NCBI RefSeq assembly: GCF_907165205.1
Contig: NC_058193.1
Span: 25,557,521-25,621,520, forward strand
Source: Coccinella septempunctata
Taxonomy: Eukaryota; Arthropoda; Insecta; Coleoptera; Coccinellidae
DNA length: 64,000 bases
Direction of reading: 5' to 3'
In this document: positions 12,252-23,526 of the stretch, piece after piece
How positions within the stretch are numbered: the first letter of the stretch is position 1
How the letters are laid out: each line of letters begins with the position of its first letter
Made by a program: the position numbers and the translations under genes
Notes under the pieces: model-generated
Databases searched by the model: none
The model's input: only the letters and a program-made list of their open reading frames with translations
Told to the model about the DNA's origin: nothing

Positions 12252-12498
12252 GTTCAGAGCTGAAGTGAACCAAGTCCATGCAGCCTAGTTTTGAGATGAA
12301 TGGCTTAGAAGTTGTTTATCACCAATTAATTCAAAAGTGACTTCATTATTTATTATTATTCTTATGTAAGCATATGCTTACATTCTAACCTTTTAACATC
12401 TAAAGAAGTCACTTTTGAATTAATTGGTGTTAAACAACTTCTTAGCCATTCATCTCAAAACTAGGCTGCATGGACTTGGTTCACTTCATCTCTGAACG
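12252..12498. repeat. Long near-perfect hairpin, about 93-bp arms
   Basis: The arms 12252-12344 and 12407-12498 are inverted copies with only a few mismatches (GTTCAG, GTGAACCAAGTCCATGCAGC, CAATTAATTCAAAAGTGACTT), separated by about 62 bp. The flanks TGAGGG and CGCCTCA extend the symmetry slightly. It is most likely a MITE. A transcript would fold into a long double-stranded hairpin. Confidence 0.85.
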
Positions 12499-12876
12499 CC
12501 TCAAATGTTGAACAATTGCGATTACGAAATTTAATGCAGTGATTAACATTTCATTCCAAAATTATTCAAGGGGGAAATTATGCCATAAGATTGAATAGGT
12601 TCACCAGAGTATGGATACTTCAGAACAACCGACAGAGAGCATTCCCTTCCCAATGCATTCTCACAAGAGAAAGAAATCTTTCAATTCTGCAACCATTGTT
12701 GGACGCGCTGCAGCGACATCAGTGGCAACAGCATTGGTAACCATTGCAAAGTGGAATATGTTTCGAGTGTTTTGAGCACACCGAAAAGTGAATTCACTGA
12801 ACTATCCATACTCAAGTGGCATGCTTGAATTTTGCAGTCACGAAAATTCATTTGGGGAAATATTATGTTTATTCAA

Positions 12877-14505
12877 CTAATTAATTATTGAACTTTCTGT
12901 TTCTTCATTCCTGGATGACTTTTCAGTTTCTTTCAAATTTTTCAGGTAATTCAGTTTATTACCAACTTCAGTTTCCATTGTAGCCCTAGCTTTAGCTAAA
13001 TCTAAGTTATCATCGATAACATTTTCCCTATTCACCTTGATTTCAGATCTTTCAGGAACCGTTTTAGGATCCACAAAAGAAGGTTCTCTCAAGATTTTAA
13101 CTGGTTTTTTCAATTTTTCATTCAACTTATCTTTAAATTCCTCAAACTCGTGAGTGCCAAATTTGACGGAATCTGGTAGATCAGTTTTAGGTTCCGCATA
13201 CAGCGAAAGATTTGGACGAACAACAGGTTTTAGTTTTACCGAATTTATGGCGTCTTTGGATATCCCCATTCTTTTAAGAGTATTATTACCGGAATTTTCA
13301 TTCGATGACGCCTTCTCAAGATTACTTACTGATTTACTTTTGACGTATCTACTTGGTTTGAAAGATTCAGAATCATTCTGCGAATGAGATATAGCATCTT
13401 TTTCATTTCTATTCTCCAAACTAGGTCTTCTAACATGTCTCAAATTCACTAGTGGTGCAAAAGAACCAGATGTAGATGTAGGTAAATTCTTATCTTTTTC
13501 TTTTGAAAGAATAGCTTTGGAATAATGTTCTTTGGTACTTGTAGCCGTTTCAGCTTTCTTGGCATCATCTTCTGAATGACTTCGTTCAATGCTAGGTCTA
13601 TGAACATGCCTTAATTTCACAGAATTTAGAGAATTTTTGTTGATAATCATTGGTGGATCTCTATTATTGGTTTTCAGTCGCTCCAAAGTTTTTGATTCAT
13701 TCAAAGAATTTGAATTATCAGGATTGGATTCTTTTTTTTTCGGGATGAAACTTGAAAAACCCTCTAATGGGGGAGGTGGCGGTGGTGGCGGTGGTTGTGA
13801 ATGTGTTGGTGATGTATTACCAGCAGAATGGTTATTATCTGAAGTTTTGTTTTGACCTGTGTCAATACTAGAAGATGCACTCACATAAGATATTTCACTA
13901 CATGAAGAAGTATGATCTCTTTCGGATTTATGAGTTTCATCATCTTGACCTTGGATTGATAAATTATTTTTATCAATCAAATCAAAATCGATCTGTTTGT
14001 TTTCATTTGAAATTTTGTCTACATTTTCTGTATTAATATCATCTTTCAAATTATTCAAGAGTAAATTACGTAAAGCACTATTTGGCGTATCTCTAAAATC
14101 ACCTTTTAGTAGCTTATTTGACAACACAAAAGCAGAAGGAGCATCTGAAGTGGACATGACATATGCATTGGTAGTATCATCTACATAACTATCTATAACA
14201 AAGTCTAATGACTCAATTACTCTACTTGGACTAGGTGTTTGACCATCAGTCTCATTTAAATTTTCTACAATTTCTAATGAAGGAATCATCTTTTCATCTA
14301 TAATGACCAGGCTTTCTTGATTTGCATCACATCCATTTGAATAAACCAAGTTATCACCATAAAACCCCTTATTTACATGACCTTGTATAGGAATATCAGT
14401 AGTGATATTTTCGTCGATTTTGGATAAGCATCTTCGGGTTAAATAAAAAATGGGAATACCTAAGAAGTAAATTAACTCTGTCTTCAACTCATCTAAATCT
14501 ACCAT
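12877..14505 (-). CDS. Intronless proline-rich protein with KLRHV-type repeats
   Basis: A single 542-codon frame starting MVDLDELKTE. A short hydrophobic stretch (ELIYFLGIPIFYL) lies near residues 9-21. The middle is acidic and Ser/Asn-rich. A run of nine prolines (near residue 245) is followed by three related motifs: NSVKLRHVHRPS, PLVNLRHVRRPS and NSVKLKPVVRPN, spaced about 70-80 residues apart, then a charged C-terminal region (FEEFKDKLNEKLKKPVK). Polyproline next to short LK.V-type motifs is typical of actin regulators with WH2 motifs, so actin or profilin binding is an inference, not shown. AATAAA lies just after the stop codon. The absence of introns is unusual among its neighbours. No confident family name. 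Confidence 0.8.
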   Translation of the reverse strand: MVDLDELKTELIYFLGIPIFYLTRRCLSKIDENITTDIPIQGHVNKGFYGDNLVYSNGCDANQESLVIIDEKMIPSLEIVENLNETDGQTPSPSRVIESLDFVIDSYVDDTTNAYVMSTSDAPSAFVLSNKLLKGDFRDTPNSALRNLLLNNLKDDINTENVDKISNENKQIDFDLIDKNNLSIQGQDDETHKSERDHTSSCSEISYVSASSSIDTGQNKTSDNNHSAGNTSPTHSQPPPPPPPPPLEGFSSFIPKKKESNPDNSNSLNESKTLERLKTNNRDPPMIINKNSLNSVKLRHVHRPSIERSHSEDDAKKAETATSTKEHYSKAILSKEKDKNLPTSTSGSFAPLVNLRHVRRPSLENRNEKDAISHSQNDSESFKPSRYVKSKSVSNLEKASSNENSGNNTLKRMGISKDAINSVKLKPVVRPNLSLYAEPKTDLPDSVKFGTHEFEEFKDKLNEKLKKPVKILREPSFVDPKTVPERSEIKVNRENVIDDNLDLAKARATMETEVGNKLNYLKNLKETEKSSRNEETESSIIN

Positions 14506-15923
14506 GATTCTAATATGATTTCAATTAAGAAATTATTAGATTGGTGCATATGAAAAGAAAGTTTTGGGGGGGTTCGTTCGGATTAGTTTAAGTCTTGAAT
14601 TTCAATCCACTACATAACTACGAAAGCGCTGGGTGGACATGAAGAAAAAATATCATGATTGACAGTTTCTACTGACGATTATGCTTCATTGTCAGTTTAA
14701 ACTTGCAATTATAATATTTCTTCTTGCATGTGCGCTCCTTGCTTGCGCAGATTACAGGAAGTAACCTTCGGTATTAGTACCGTAATAATTATACGTGTAC
14801 AGTGCTTGAAAGGTCAGTTTTTGTCATTCATGCCTTATACAGGGCAGTTGAGTTTTTTTTGAACTGGATAAACTAAAGCGTTTCACCAACAATCATCTAT
14901 ACAAAACTTTCAAAATAAAGAAGTTGAAAACATCATTGATAAAATTTATCCTAATACGACCCTAGATTTTTTGTGCTTTGAATTATCGGAAAGCAAGAGA
15001 AACATTTTACCTCATTAAGTCTGAGTTAACCTTAATAATGGTTTTGTTTACATTTGTTTAGTATATTGACCTGTTATGAATGGGAATGAAAATGGAAACT
15101 TTTTCTCATTATCTTGGGTACCTTGGACGATTCTTTATACAATGGTTCATTTGGATACCTTCTACACACTGACACAAAAAGGCTTTAGAGAAGTGTATGA
15201 AAAAATTGAATTAAGTTTAAGAGCTGACCAATAAAATTCGATTAAATACACAAAAGTTGTCAGAGTCTCACATCGCATAAAATGGGGTGAAAATATGGCA
15301 GCCTGAACAGCATCTCGTCAAAGAAAATCTCACGAGCACTTTGAACTCAGAGTCTCGATGTTTTTCTACACTGTTTTTACCTTACCTTACCTACATCAAT
15401 TTTATCAAGGGACCCCAAACAGTTATTGAGATAATCAAACAAGAAATACCATTGAATTCGAGAGAATGATAACTCTGCCAACTTGAAAATTTTATATAGG
15501 CGATTTTTGATGAACTGATTTATTTTGATGAATTATATCTGTGGAAACAGCATGTATAGACACTTTCATCTCGCGATCGCCTTCTGCCAATGTCATATGA
15601 CATTTTACCTTTGCTATCTACTTTACTGACTTCAATCTTACCAATCCGAACATTGAGCAAATCATACAATCATTGAGTATTAAATTAATTTTAATACTCA
15701 ATGATTGTAACAATCAACAAAGCAATATTTCGAAATCCCATTCATAAAACCAAGGATTTTCAATGTCTTTGTTTTAGTGAGACATTTGCTACACACCAAT
15801 CTAATACAATTAGTGTTTAAAAGAAACAGATGCTCTAATGATATTTGATGCTTCATGATATGTTGTTTTGATTTCATAGATTTTTAGATGAAAAACATTT
15901 ATTTCACTTTATATTTTTGCTCT
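14506..15923. other. Intergenic with a 44-bp palindrome
   Basis: No gene recognised. At 15665-15708 an 18-bp arm (TACAATCATTGAGTATTA) is followed by its exact complement across an AATTAATT centre. AATAAA at about 15899 on the minus strand could serve the transporter transcript. Confidence 0.5.
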
Positions 15924-18900
15924 TCAAAATATTCTAGATGTAATTGTGTTAGGCTCACCTAAAATCATCCACACCACGAATCGTATCCATGTAGCTATAT
16001 CCAACATAACCATTAGATAAATATTACAGAAAATACTCAAAGCTGGTATAAGGGGAACACATGGTACCTGAAATTCATCGAATGAAAAAAATTTATATAT
16101 TCTCGCAGTTATTTCAGTATCATTACCTGGAATGATAAGGTGGTTCTGGATACTGGCTGACTTGAAATTGACAACATTGTTAAAGACATTAAAATCAATA
16201 TCACAGTTACTGCACTCAATGGAATCACATCTCCATTGACAATATCGTGCTTGAGATATAAAGCACAAAGTCCAAGTATAAAGCATAATATACCTAAAAA
16301 AATCATATCAATTAAACCATGTACTATAGAATTTCGATAAAAGTTACAATATTTACATAGTGTTATTTCTTTCGACTAACATACTTGACCCTATATTCTA
16401 GAGGTTGTTGAATTAAAAAAAATATATTAATAAACGATAAAAGGAGACTTCTTTTGCTGGTACAAAAGGAAATCTAAAATTGAAATTAAATGAAAATACT
16501 CACAAAACAGACAAATATCCACAGTAACAATAGTTTGCGAAATTTTGTTGGGTATATCAATCTTGCTAAAGTTGAAAATTTGTCTTATTACACTGGGACT
16601 TTCTTCGGTGGTATCAGTTAAAGCTGTTTCTTCACTGGCGTTTATGGGTTCCCTATTATGATTTTCTATATGTCTGAAAAAAGAAATGGATGGAAAAGAT
16701 TGAAGGTAGATCCATATTCTAGGCTAGGTAAATTTTAAAAAACTCTAAAACGGCTGGATCGATTGTGACCAAAGTCAATAGGCTTCGTCACGCTTTAAAT
16801 GAGCATCAACGTGCCAAATTTCACATTGATAGATACAAAATTGTGAACGTATTAGCGTGCCCCCAACAATTTATTTGAAAAATTTGAATAACTCAAAAAC
16901 CGTTTCTGAATCTACGTTTTTGTGATAACTTTTTGTACGTATTATCAATTGCCAAACCTCAACATACCTGTCTCCTTCTGGATCGGATGATCCAGGAATT
17001 GGCATATAGCCTTTTTCATTCACGGAGTACCTGGTAAAAAGCAACACAAAAGCACATTCAGTTGGACAACAATGCAGACATAACTTTTTATAATAATGAA
17101 CAGAATAAAAAATCATTATTTGACTATTTTACCTGAGCAAAAGCACGCAAGCTGCCACAATGGTGTATGCTAAAAGAGTTCCTATTGACATCATATTGAC
17201 CAAAGAGTCAAGAGCAAAAACTGCAGCCATCGTACCTAAAAAATTGCAGTGAATGCCTGAAAGTTCCTAAGCTATTATAATAATGTACCTGTAAATATAC
17301 CAGCTAATAGAGTACCAATTACTGGTGTTTTGAATCTTTGATTGATTCTCCCTAAAAATCTGAAAATCAGCCCATCTGAAGCCATTGCATATAATATTCT
17401 AGGCAGAGGGAACATAGCCCCAAACAAACTGAAAGAGAAAATATATGAAGGAAAGGTATAAAAAATTATTTTCATAAAAAAACCGTAATAAAATATTTCG
17501 AATCATTTTGTTCAAGTAGGAATTAGTATTCAAAACTTCCACTTACCTAGCATAAAGTCCAAACATAGCACCTCCAGTTACAATATAAGCAGCAGTATAC
17601 CAATGAACTGATTGAAAAGCAAACGGAATAGGTGCAGTGGGATCCTAAAATTATGAATTAAGTTCAATCGTTTCAATTACACTTTTATCTTCCAATTATT
17701 GACCTGTTCATAATACGGCACCATCAATGTCAATACAGTAGATGTTCCAAAATAAGCCAAGAAAATAATGAGCAATGAAGAGATAATTGCTATCGGAATA
17801 GCCTTCTTCGGATTTTTCACCTCTTCTCCTGTTGTTGCAATGCAGTCAAATCCGACAAAACCGTAAAAACATGTTGCTGCGCCTTTAATGACCCCTTGTA
17901 TACCAAATGGAAAGAAACCTCCATGTCCTAAATTGGTTGAGTTCGTCACATTCTTCACATCATTTGGGTTGATAAACCAGTTACTCCAATGAGCTTCAAA
18001 TTTAATTAATGAATATATAACAGTTCATATAAACCGTATTTGAAATTTCACAACGAATCCAAAAATAATGAACTATAGGGTGTCCCATTTCAAATAGCAA
18101 AGTATGGCTCAACTTCTGGTATACCTAACCCAAAGTATCTCTGAGACCAAAATATTTTAGTTGAATAGATACCACTTATTCATTACGATTCACAAACTCT
18201 CAGGAAAAAATCTCATTTGCTTCTCTAGATATGTCTAATGGACACTTCACATCAAACACACTGTAATTGTAATAATCTTATTATGCCTGATAAAGAGAAT
18301 CACAAAAATGCAGCAGAAAGTGACCCAAATATTTTTTGACCTATATATTATAATATGAAGTAATAACCCTTTATCATCAATAATATTTGTTTTACGAATG
18401 ATATGAACTAGGTTGATAAAAGCCAGACATGATTTCTCTAGGGTCAATCGAAGTTTACATTCTTCTGATACAAGAAATAGCTTTCTTATTCGTTCAAAAA
18501 GAAGCAGAAGTATGAATAACAAAAAATAGTTCAGTAAAATTAGTTATATGTGAAAACTATAACATCAGTCAAGAAAAAAGTACTCACCATTCATTGCCCC
18601 AGCGACAATTACAAATAAAACAACTCCAATATTACATGAGGTGAATATATTATTCAACAAACTACTTTCTTTCATTCCAAAAGCTAAGGCAACTGAAAGG
18701 AGTCAATTAAAATAATGACAAAATAGTATCGTAATAACTTACTTGATAAAATAATGGGAACGGTAAATGCAAATATATCAAAATATGGAGATAAATAAGG
18801 CACATCTATAGGAGCTAGTTGTCTGAAAGTACTACTTAATGATCCATTGCATAAATTATCAACATAGGAGCTCAGACCTTTTGCTACACTAGCAGAGCCT

Positions 18901-19906
18901 AAAAGAGAAATATGTCTAAAGAGATAAATTCATCTGAGTTTCACAAAACTTGCATGATCAACCATTTAACAATTGATCTTATATTGACAATAATTTGATG
19001 GAACAATATTCTGAATACTTAGAACTGAATTATTGATTAGAAACAATCAATATAATACCTGTTTCAGTTTTTTTGATGGTTCCAGATCGGTTCAAAAGAG
19101 TCCCACATTTATTTATTCATAGTGAACTCAAGCGTAGTTTCCCACACCATTGCTGTTCAACTACTTTGAACCGATTCTGAACAGTTCTGAGAGCAAACCA
19201 AAACAAAGCTTTTGATCTACTAATAAAGCATATGATTTGGCAATGAAGCTTCAGAAACTATAGACATTAGTAAATTGATTTTCATTGATACTTTCAATTT
19301 GTTTTATAGAAATATAGGATTCTTGTTATACATCCTTAAAAAGTGAAGAGATAATAGGTCTATGACAAAAAAGACATCAATTTCTGCTAGAGCGATAATT
19401 TATTCCATGAAAAGTTTCATTGTTGAAGTATAAGAAGAATTTGGTCCTTACCTATAATATATTCCAAAATCAAGTTCCAACCAATAACAAAAGCAATGAA
19501 TTCTCCAACGCATACATAACTATATATGTATGCAGAACCAGCTTTTGGTGTTCTCGCTCCAAATTCTGCATAGCATAATCCTGCATAAAATTTTCGAATG
19601 TGATTCAGACAGAGAAATATTATTGGCTTGAATATAACATGAAAAATAAGTGATTCAAGCAAACTGAAATAACTCACCAGCAAAAACTGAAGCGATAGCA
19701 GCAATAAGAAATGAAATTATTACTGCAGGTCCAGCAGTATTTTTTGCAACTTGACCAGCAAGAACATACACCCCAACCCCAAGTGTACTTCCAACACCCA
19801 AAGCTGTAAGATCAAAAGTATTCAGAACTCTTGCTAGAGGCGTTTCGCTTCCTTCATCTGTATCCAATACTTTTCTCCGAGTTAAAACTTTCCACAGTGT
19901 AGACAT
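15924..19906 (-). CDS. Cationic amino acid transporter (SLC7A1-4 type)
   Basis: Plasma- or lysosomal-membrane amino acid permease of the APC superfamily. Twelve exons join with consistent phase: 19906-19678, 19580-19452, 18898-18743, 18692-18588, 17993-17704, 17644-17547, 17428-17289, 17235-17133, 17030-16968, 16673-16504, 16293-16127 and 16067-15959. Family blocks are clear: LGVGSTLGVGVYVLAG, YAEFGARTPKAGSAY, YGFVGFDCIATTGEE, FPLPRILYAMA and VPLIPALSIFCNIYLM. That makes 586 codons. The usual last helix (YFFYG-like) is not found next to it. Either the frame runs past the donor and ends EPNTITSRIF-stop at 15924, or a last exon was missed. Intron 4 is unusually long for this gene and contains no recognised gene. 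Confidence 0.93.
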
Positions 19907-20959
19907 CCTATCAATTTAACTGCAGTACGAAATGGTGATGTCGGATATAAGAAATTATTTGATCATGACTAAAAATTAAACTTGAGTAAGAGATAAAAAT
20001 AAATTCTAAGGGAATAATGGTAAATAACAAATTTAATGCAATCTATGACAATAGATACCTTGTAATGAATCAACGGTAAGTCTAATCAACTATAGATGAT
20101 AAATTCCCTTCAACTTGTTATTGGAACACAAGATCATCATTACACTGTTATCTTTTGAAACTGTTATCACGAGGAAACCATATGACTGCGAATTTTTCGG
20201 TATTATAAGTTCGGGAACTACGAATCGTTTATTATTTATAAGAAGGAAGTAAAATTCGCAAGCACTCAAATCGAGATTATCGAGAAATGTATACGTTTAC
20301 CAAATTCAAGCAAAAATATAACCACTCATAGTTCATACTAAAATGTGAATCATTCATATATCATATACTTTATACAGAAGGTAGGTATGTCAGTAGAGAT
20401 AAGGCACTGATCTCCTATTTCAGATTTAATGACAATGATTTCGTTATCAGAATTTTTCACAATAGATAATGACTAATGAAATAAATGACATTAATCAACA
20501 AACACTAGTTGAGGTTATGGTTATAAATATAAACACCGAAACAATGACAGGGTTGGACCTCAGTCAACGTGAATATTTTCAACTCCGGCCCTGTGGCATT
20601 GCAGATTTGAATTTTATAGTTTATAAGAATTATTTTAGATTTTATCCCTATTTTTTTTTTTTTTCATTTTCCATTATAGAAGGGATTCAGATTCAAAGAA
20701 CCAACAGATCATTTAATAATGAAGGAAATGATTATTAATATTTGAGTACATCATTTTTTGGTAGCGTATATATTAGTGGGAGGACTATTATTTTCCACGT
20801 CAATATTATTTCAGTGCAAATTATTATCAGTGATAAAAATATGATTTTCTTTGGATATTGATGATATGACTTTCTTATATTTTATATAGTTTGAAGTTAG
20901 ATTTTTGTCAAAGCAATATTATTTCAGTGAACAATATTTTACTATTTTCGAAAAAAAAA
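19907..20959. other. Intergenic between divergent genes
   Basis: AT-rich, including a T run at 20655-20667. It holds the promoters of the minus-strand transporter and the plus-strand secreted protein. I saw no specific regulatory site that can be defended. Confidence 0.4.
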
Positions 20960-22438
20960 ATGAATTTTATGTATTGTACAAAAACGAATTTGATGGTAGC
21001 TGTCTTCTATATACTTATTTGGAATGTTTGTCTTATTTCAGGTGAATTTTTACTGGAACAGTACATACTCCGCTTTATTTCGTTTTACATATTTATTTTC
21101 AATTATCAACTGGAACTTTTCATTTTTATTGCAAAAATTGGATGGATTAGGTATATCACCTTTTGGGTCGAGCTTCATCGAAATTCTGTCGGAAAAGCAA
21201 AAAAATATACTTATACCTTATACATAGACAGAAAAACTTTTCAGAATCTTTGTGAATTTTTATATCACATAATATTCTCTATATTCGTGAAATTAATAAT
21301 GTTGTAATTTCGTTCAGGTGGTAAATCTTATGCAAAAATTTTCAACAAAAGACATAAAAAGCCATGTGACGAAGAAACTTTGGTAAATTTGTTAGCGGAA
21401 ATTCAAGTTATCAATCCGGAAGCTATAATAAATATGAGCACAATGGAGAAGGTTAAACCGCTCTGCAAGTAAGTTGATTTTCAATATATCAGATGAGCTT
21501 TATATGACACTCATTCGAAATTCTTATGTGGGGTAGGTAATTGGTTTTTTCCATTGAGAGCTCATTACAATTTGTTTTCCAAATCGGAAATGCTTTTTCC
21601 GATGTGGAGGGTGGGTAAGAATAAATAGTAGTTGTAGCAATGTAAAATGCAAAAAAATTCACATCTTCGGCGAAGTTGGACAATGCTCAATCGCACCTGT
21701 TCACAATTTCAATTAGAAATTGCAGTCAAAGTTACAATAATAAGGTCTCTTTTAGGAAAGTTTCGGAAAATTTAGAGAAAATGGAGGAACTTTTATCTGA
21801 CTGTGAACCACCCCATCAACCAGATCTTTATCTTCAACTTATAAAGGGAGTTGAAATTTTGTATCGAAAGTTGTGTACAGACTCCCCATTTAGAAAACGT
21901 GAGTATGATCATATCCTATAAAAGTACCTAACGTTTCTTCGGGGAGTTTAGTTGAAGAGTAAATTGTAATTGTAAAAAAAGTTTTCTCTATATAAATCAG
22001 TCGCTCAAATAATGGCCTTGTCTGTTTCAGAATTCGAAGAGCATTTCTCTTGTCTTCATAAGTTTCGCAATGAATTTGATAAATGCAACGGAGCACCAGA
22101 CTGGATGGAAAAATCAGATGCCAAAGAAGTGTGCGCGTAAGTAAGTATGCATATTTCGAAATTTCATTCAGATCCCGAATTCTTTGGTAAATAAACATTT
22201 CAGGGAGTATAAAAGAATCGCAAATTGTTATTATGATGTAGCAGGCTCCCACTGCGGCCAAGAAGCTGCTGATGTAATGAAAGAACTGGTAATTTCGATA
22301 ATTAACAGTATTTTGACTGTTAAGTGTGATATGAATGAAATCGGAGAAAACCCTGAAGACGCTATAGAACTCGCTGCTGGCCCTGATCATGTGAAACCAG
22401 AAAAACAGAAAGCACTGCCAAAATTGAAGGTTTGCTAA
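20960..22438 (+). CDS. Secreted cysteine-rich protein, DUF19 (T20D4.11-like) type
   Basis: Five exons with matching phase: 20960-21041, 21318-21468, 21756-21898, 22031-22136 and 22204-22438, giving 238 residues. Exon 1 encodes a signal peptide (VAVFYILIWNVCLIS). The mature part has regularly placed cysteines: KKPCDEETL, KPLCK, LLSDCEPP, LYRKLC, FSCLHKF, DKCNGAP, EVCA, IANCYYDVAGSHCG, TVKCDMN and a final KVC. The order CLHKF...CNG...CYYD...C resembles the DUF19 or T20D4.11-like domain known mostly from nematodes and also present in some arthropods; this assignment is from memory of the pattern. Function unknown. There is no membrane anchor after the signal, so export is inferred. Confidence 0.75.
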
Positions 22439-22715
22439 GGTTTTCTTACAAAAAAATTCATTGCAATAATGAATACTTGAATACGAAGAGTTCATTTTTG
22501 GCATGCAAATCAGCCTAAATAATTCGGAATGATCAGCTTGATCTCTATATAAGAATCTGGGTGATGATTCCCAAGTTCTGATCCTCAGGCCATAATGGCT
22601 ACATTCCTTGACAGAGGGGGTTTTAACATTGCCCTTACTTCCTTGTTAGTTAGGGCACCTAAAATATTCTTTCAGATATCGATTGAAATTTATTCTGGGA
22701 GGATTCTGCATCTCT

Positions 22716-23050
22716 TCATAAACTTTTTAGGGTTTTCACTCCCAATCTCTGAAACAACAATTAAAAATGAAATCAACGATTTGCTCCTGCGTAAATTCTT
22801 GCACTAATTTGTCAGGAGCAAATTAACTAGAAAAAATTGTTGCCTGACAATGAACTCAAAATGAATAACATTGAAATTATAATTCTCAGTTGTAACGTTT
22901 CGGAGTCTATATCAGACTCCTTCATCAGACGAAAACTCTATTTTTGAAAGAATTTACGCAGGAGCAAATCGTTGATTTCATTTTTAATTGATTTTGTTTC
23001 AGAGATTGGGAGTGAAAACCCTAAAATGTTTATGAATAAAATATTCTTAT
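22716..23050. repeat. Inverted repeat around a hammerhead-like motif (Penelope-like trace)
   Basis: The arms 22716-22803 and about 22951-23050 are inverted copies (shared blocks AATTTACGCAGGAGCAAATCG, GATTTCATTTTTAATTG, AGATTGGGAGTGAAAACCCT). The spacer contains the motif described at 22887-22930. Penelope-like retroelements carry terminal repeats, often inverted, with hammerhead ribozyme motifs, so this may be the end of such an element. No reverse transcriptase frame lies nearby. Confidence 0.6.
22887..22930 (-). ncRNA. Hammerhead-ribozyme-like motif, probably degenerate
   Basis: On the minus strand the core boxes CTGATGA (22928-22922) and GAAAC (22901-22897) flank a perfect 6-bp stem GGAGTC/GACTCC with a 7-base loop, as in hammerhead stem II. 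A very short stem III (GTT/AAC) follows, as reported for Penelope-like elements. The base after the stem III uridine is G rather than A, C or U, and one A is unpaired next to stem II. Self-cleavage is therefore doubtful. Confidence 0.45.
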
Positions 23051-23526
23051 TGAAGTGGAGTGGTTTAACCCTTACACAAAGTTCATACTATCAAAAAGGA
23101 AGTCCTGTCTCTCAAGTATGGTCGCACCTGGTTGATGACCAACTTGCAATTGTCCGCTCACGGTTATATAGTTTTTGATTGAAAGAAAAACCAACTTTGT
23201 ATTGTTTTGAATTTATTATAAATCATAAATTAACAAAATTAGGATCTAACTTCGAAAGATTATTACATAAATCTTCATTTATACTATGTACATATCAACT
23301 AAAGATACTGTGTTTTGCAGGGAAAGAAAGGGGATCAATCTTTTGCCCATCATCTTGCTTCAAAAAAGTCTCTACTGATAATCCCAGTATTTACAAAAAT
23401 AATCATCAATATGATTTGGTTATACAAACCTCGAATTGAATAAAAATGAATATTTACACTCCAGTTTGGTGTTTGGAATATTTAGATAACGCAATTCAAT
23501 CCTTAGAATTCTAGCTAACACTTTGT
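23051..23526. other. Intergenic, no gene recognised
   Basis: A frame at 23179-23439 lacks recognisable features. An AATAAA on the plus strand at about 23439 could end a transcript from the left. Confidence 0.35.

Noticed and set aside
13637..13855. Plus-strand frame with a polyglycine run
   Set aside because: It is the antisense of the polyproline codons in the minus-strand gene 12877-14505.
22887..22930. Calling the motif a functional hammerhead ribozyme
   Set aside because: The cleavage-site base is G and stem III is only about three pairs, so activity is not supported by the sequence alone.
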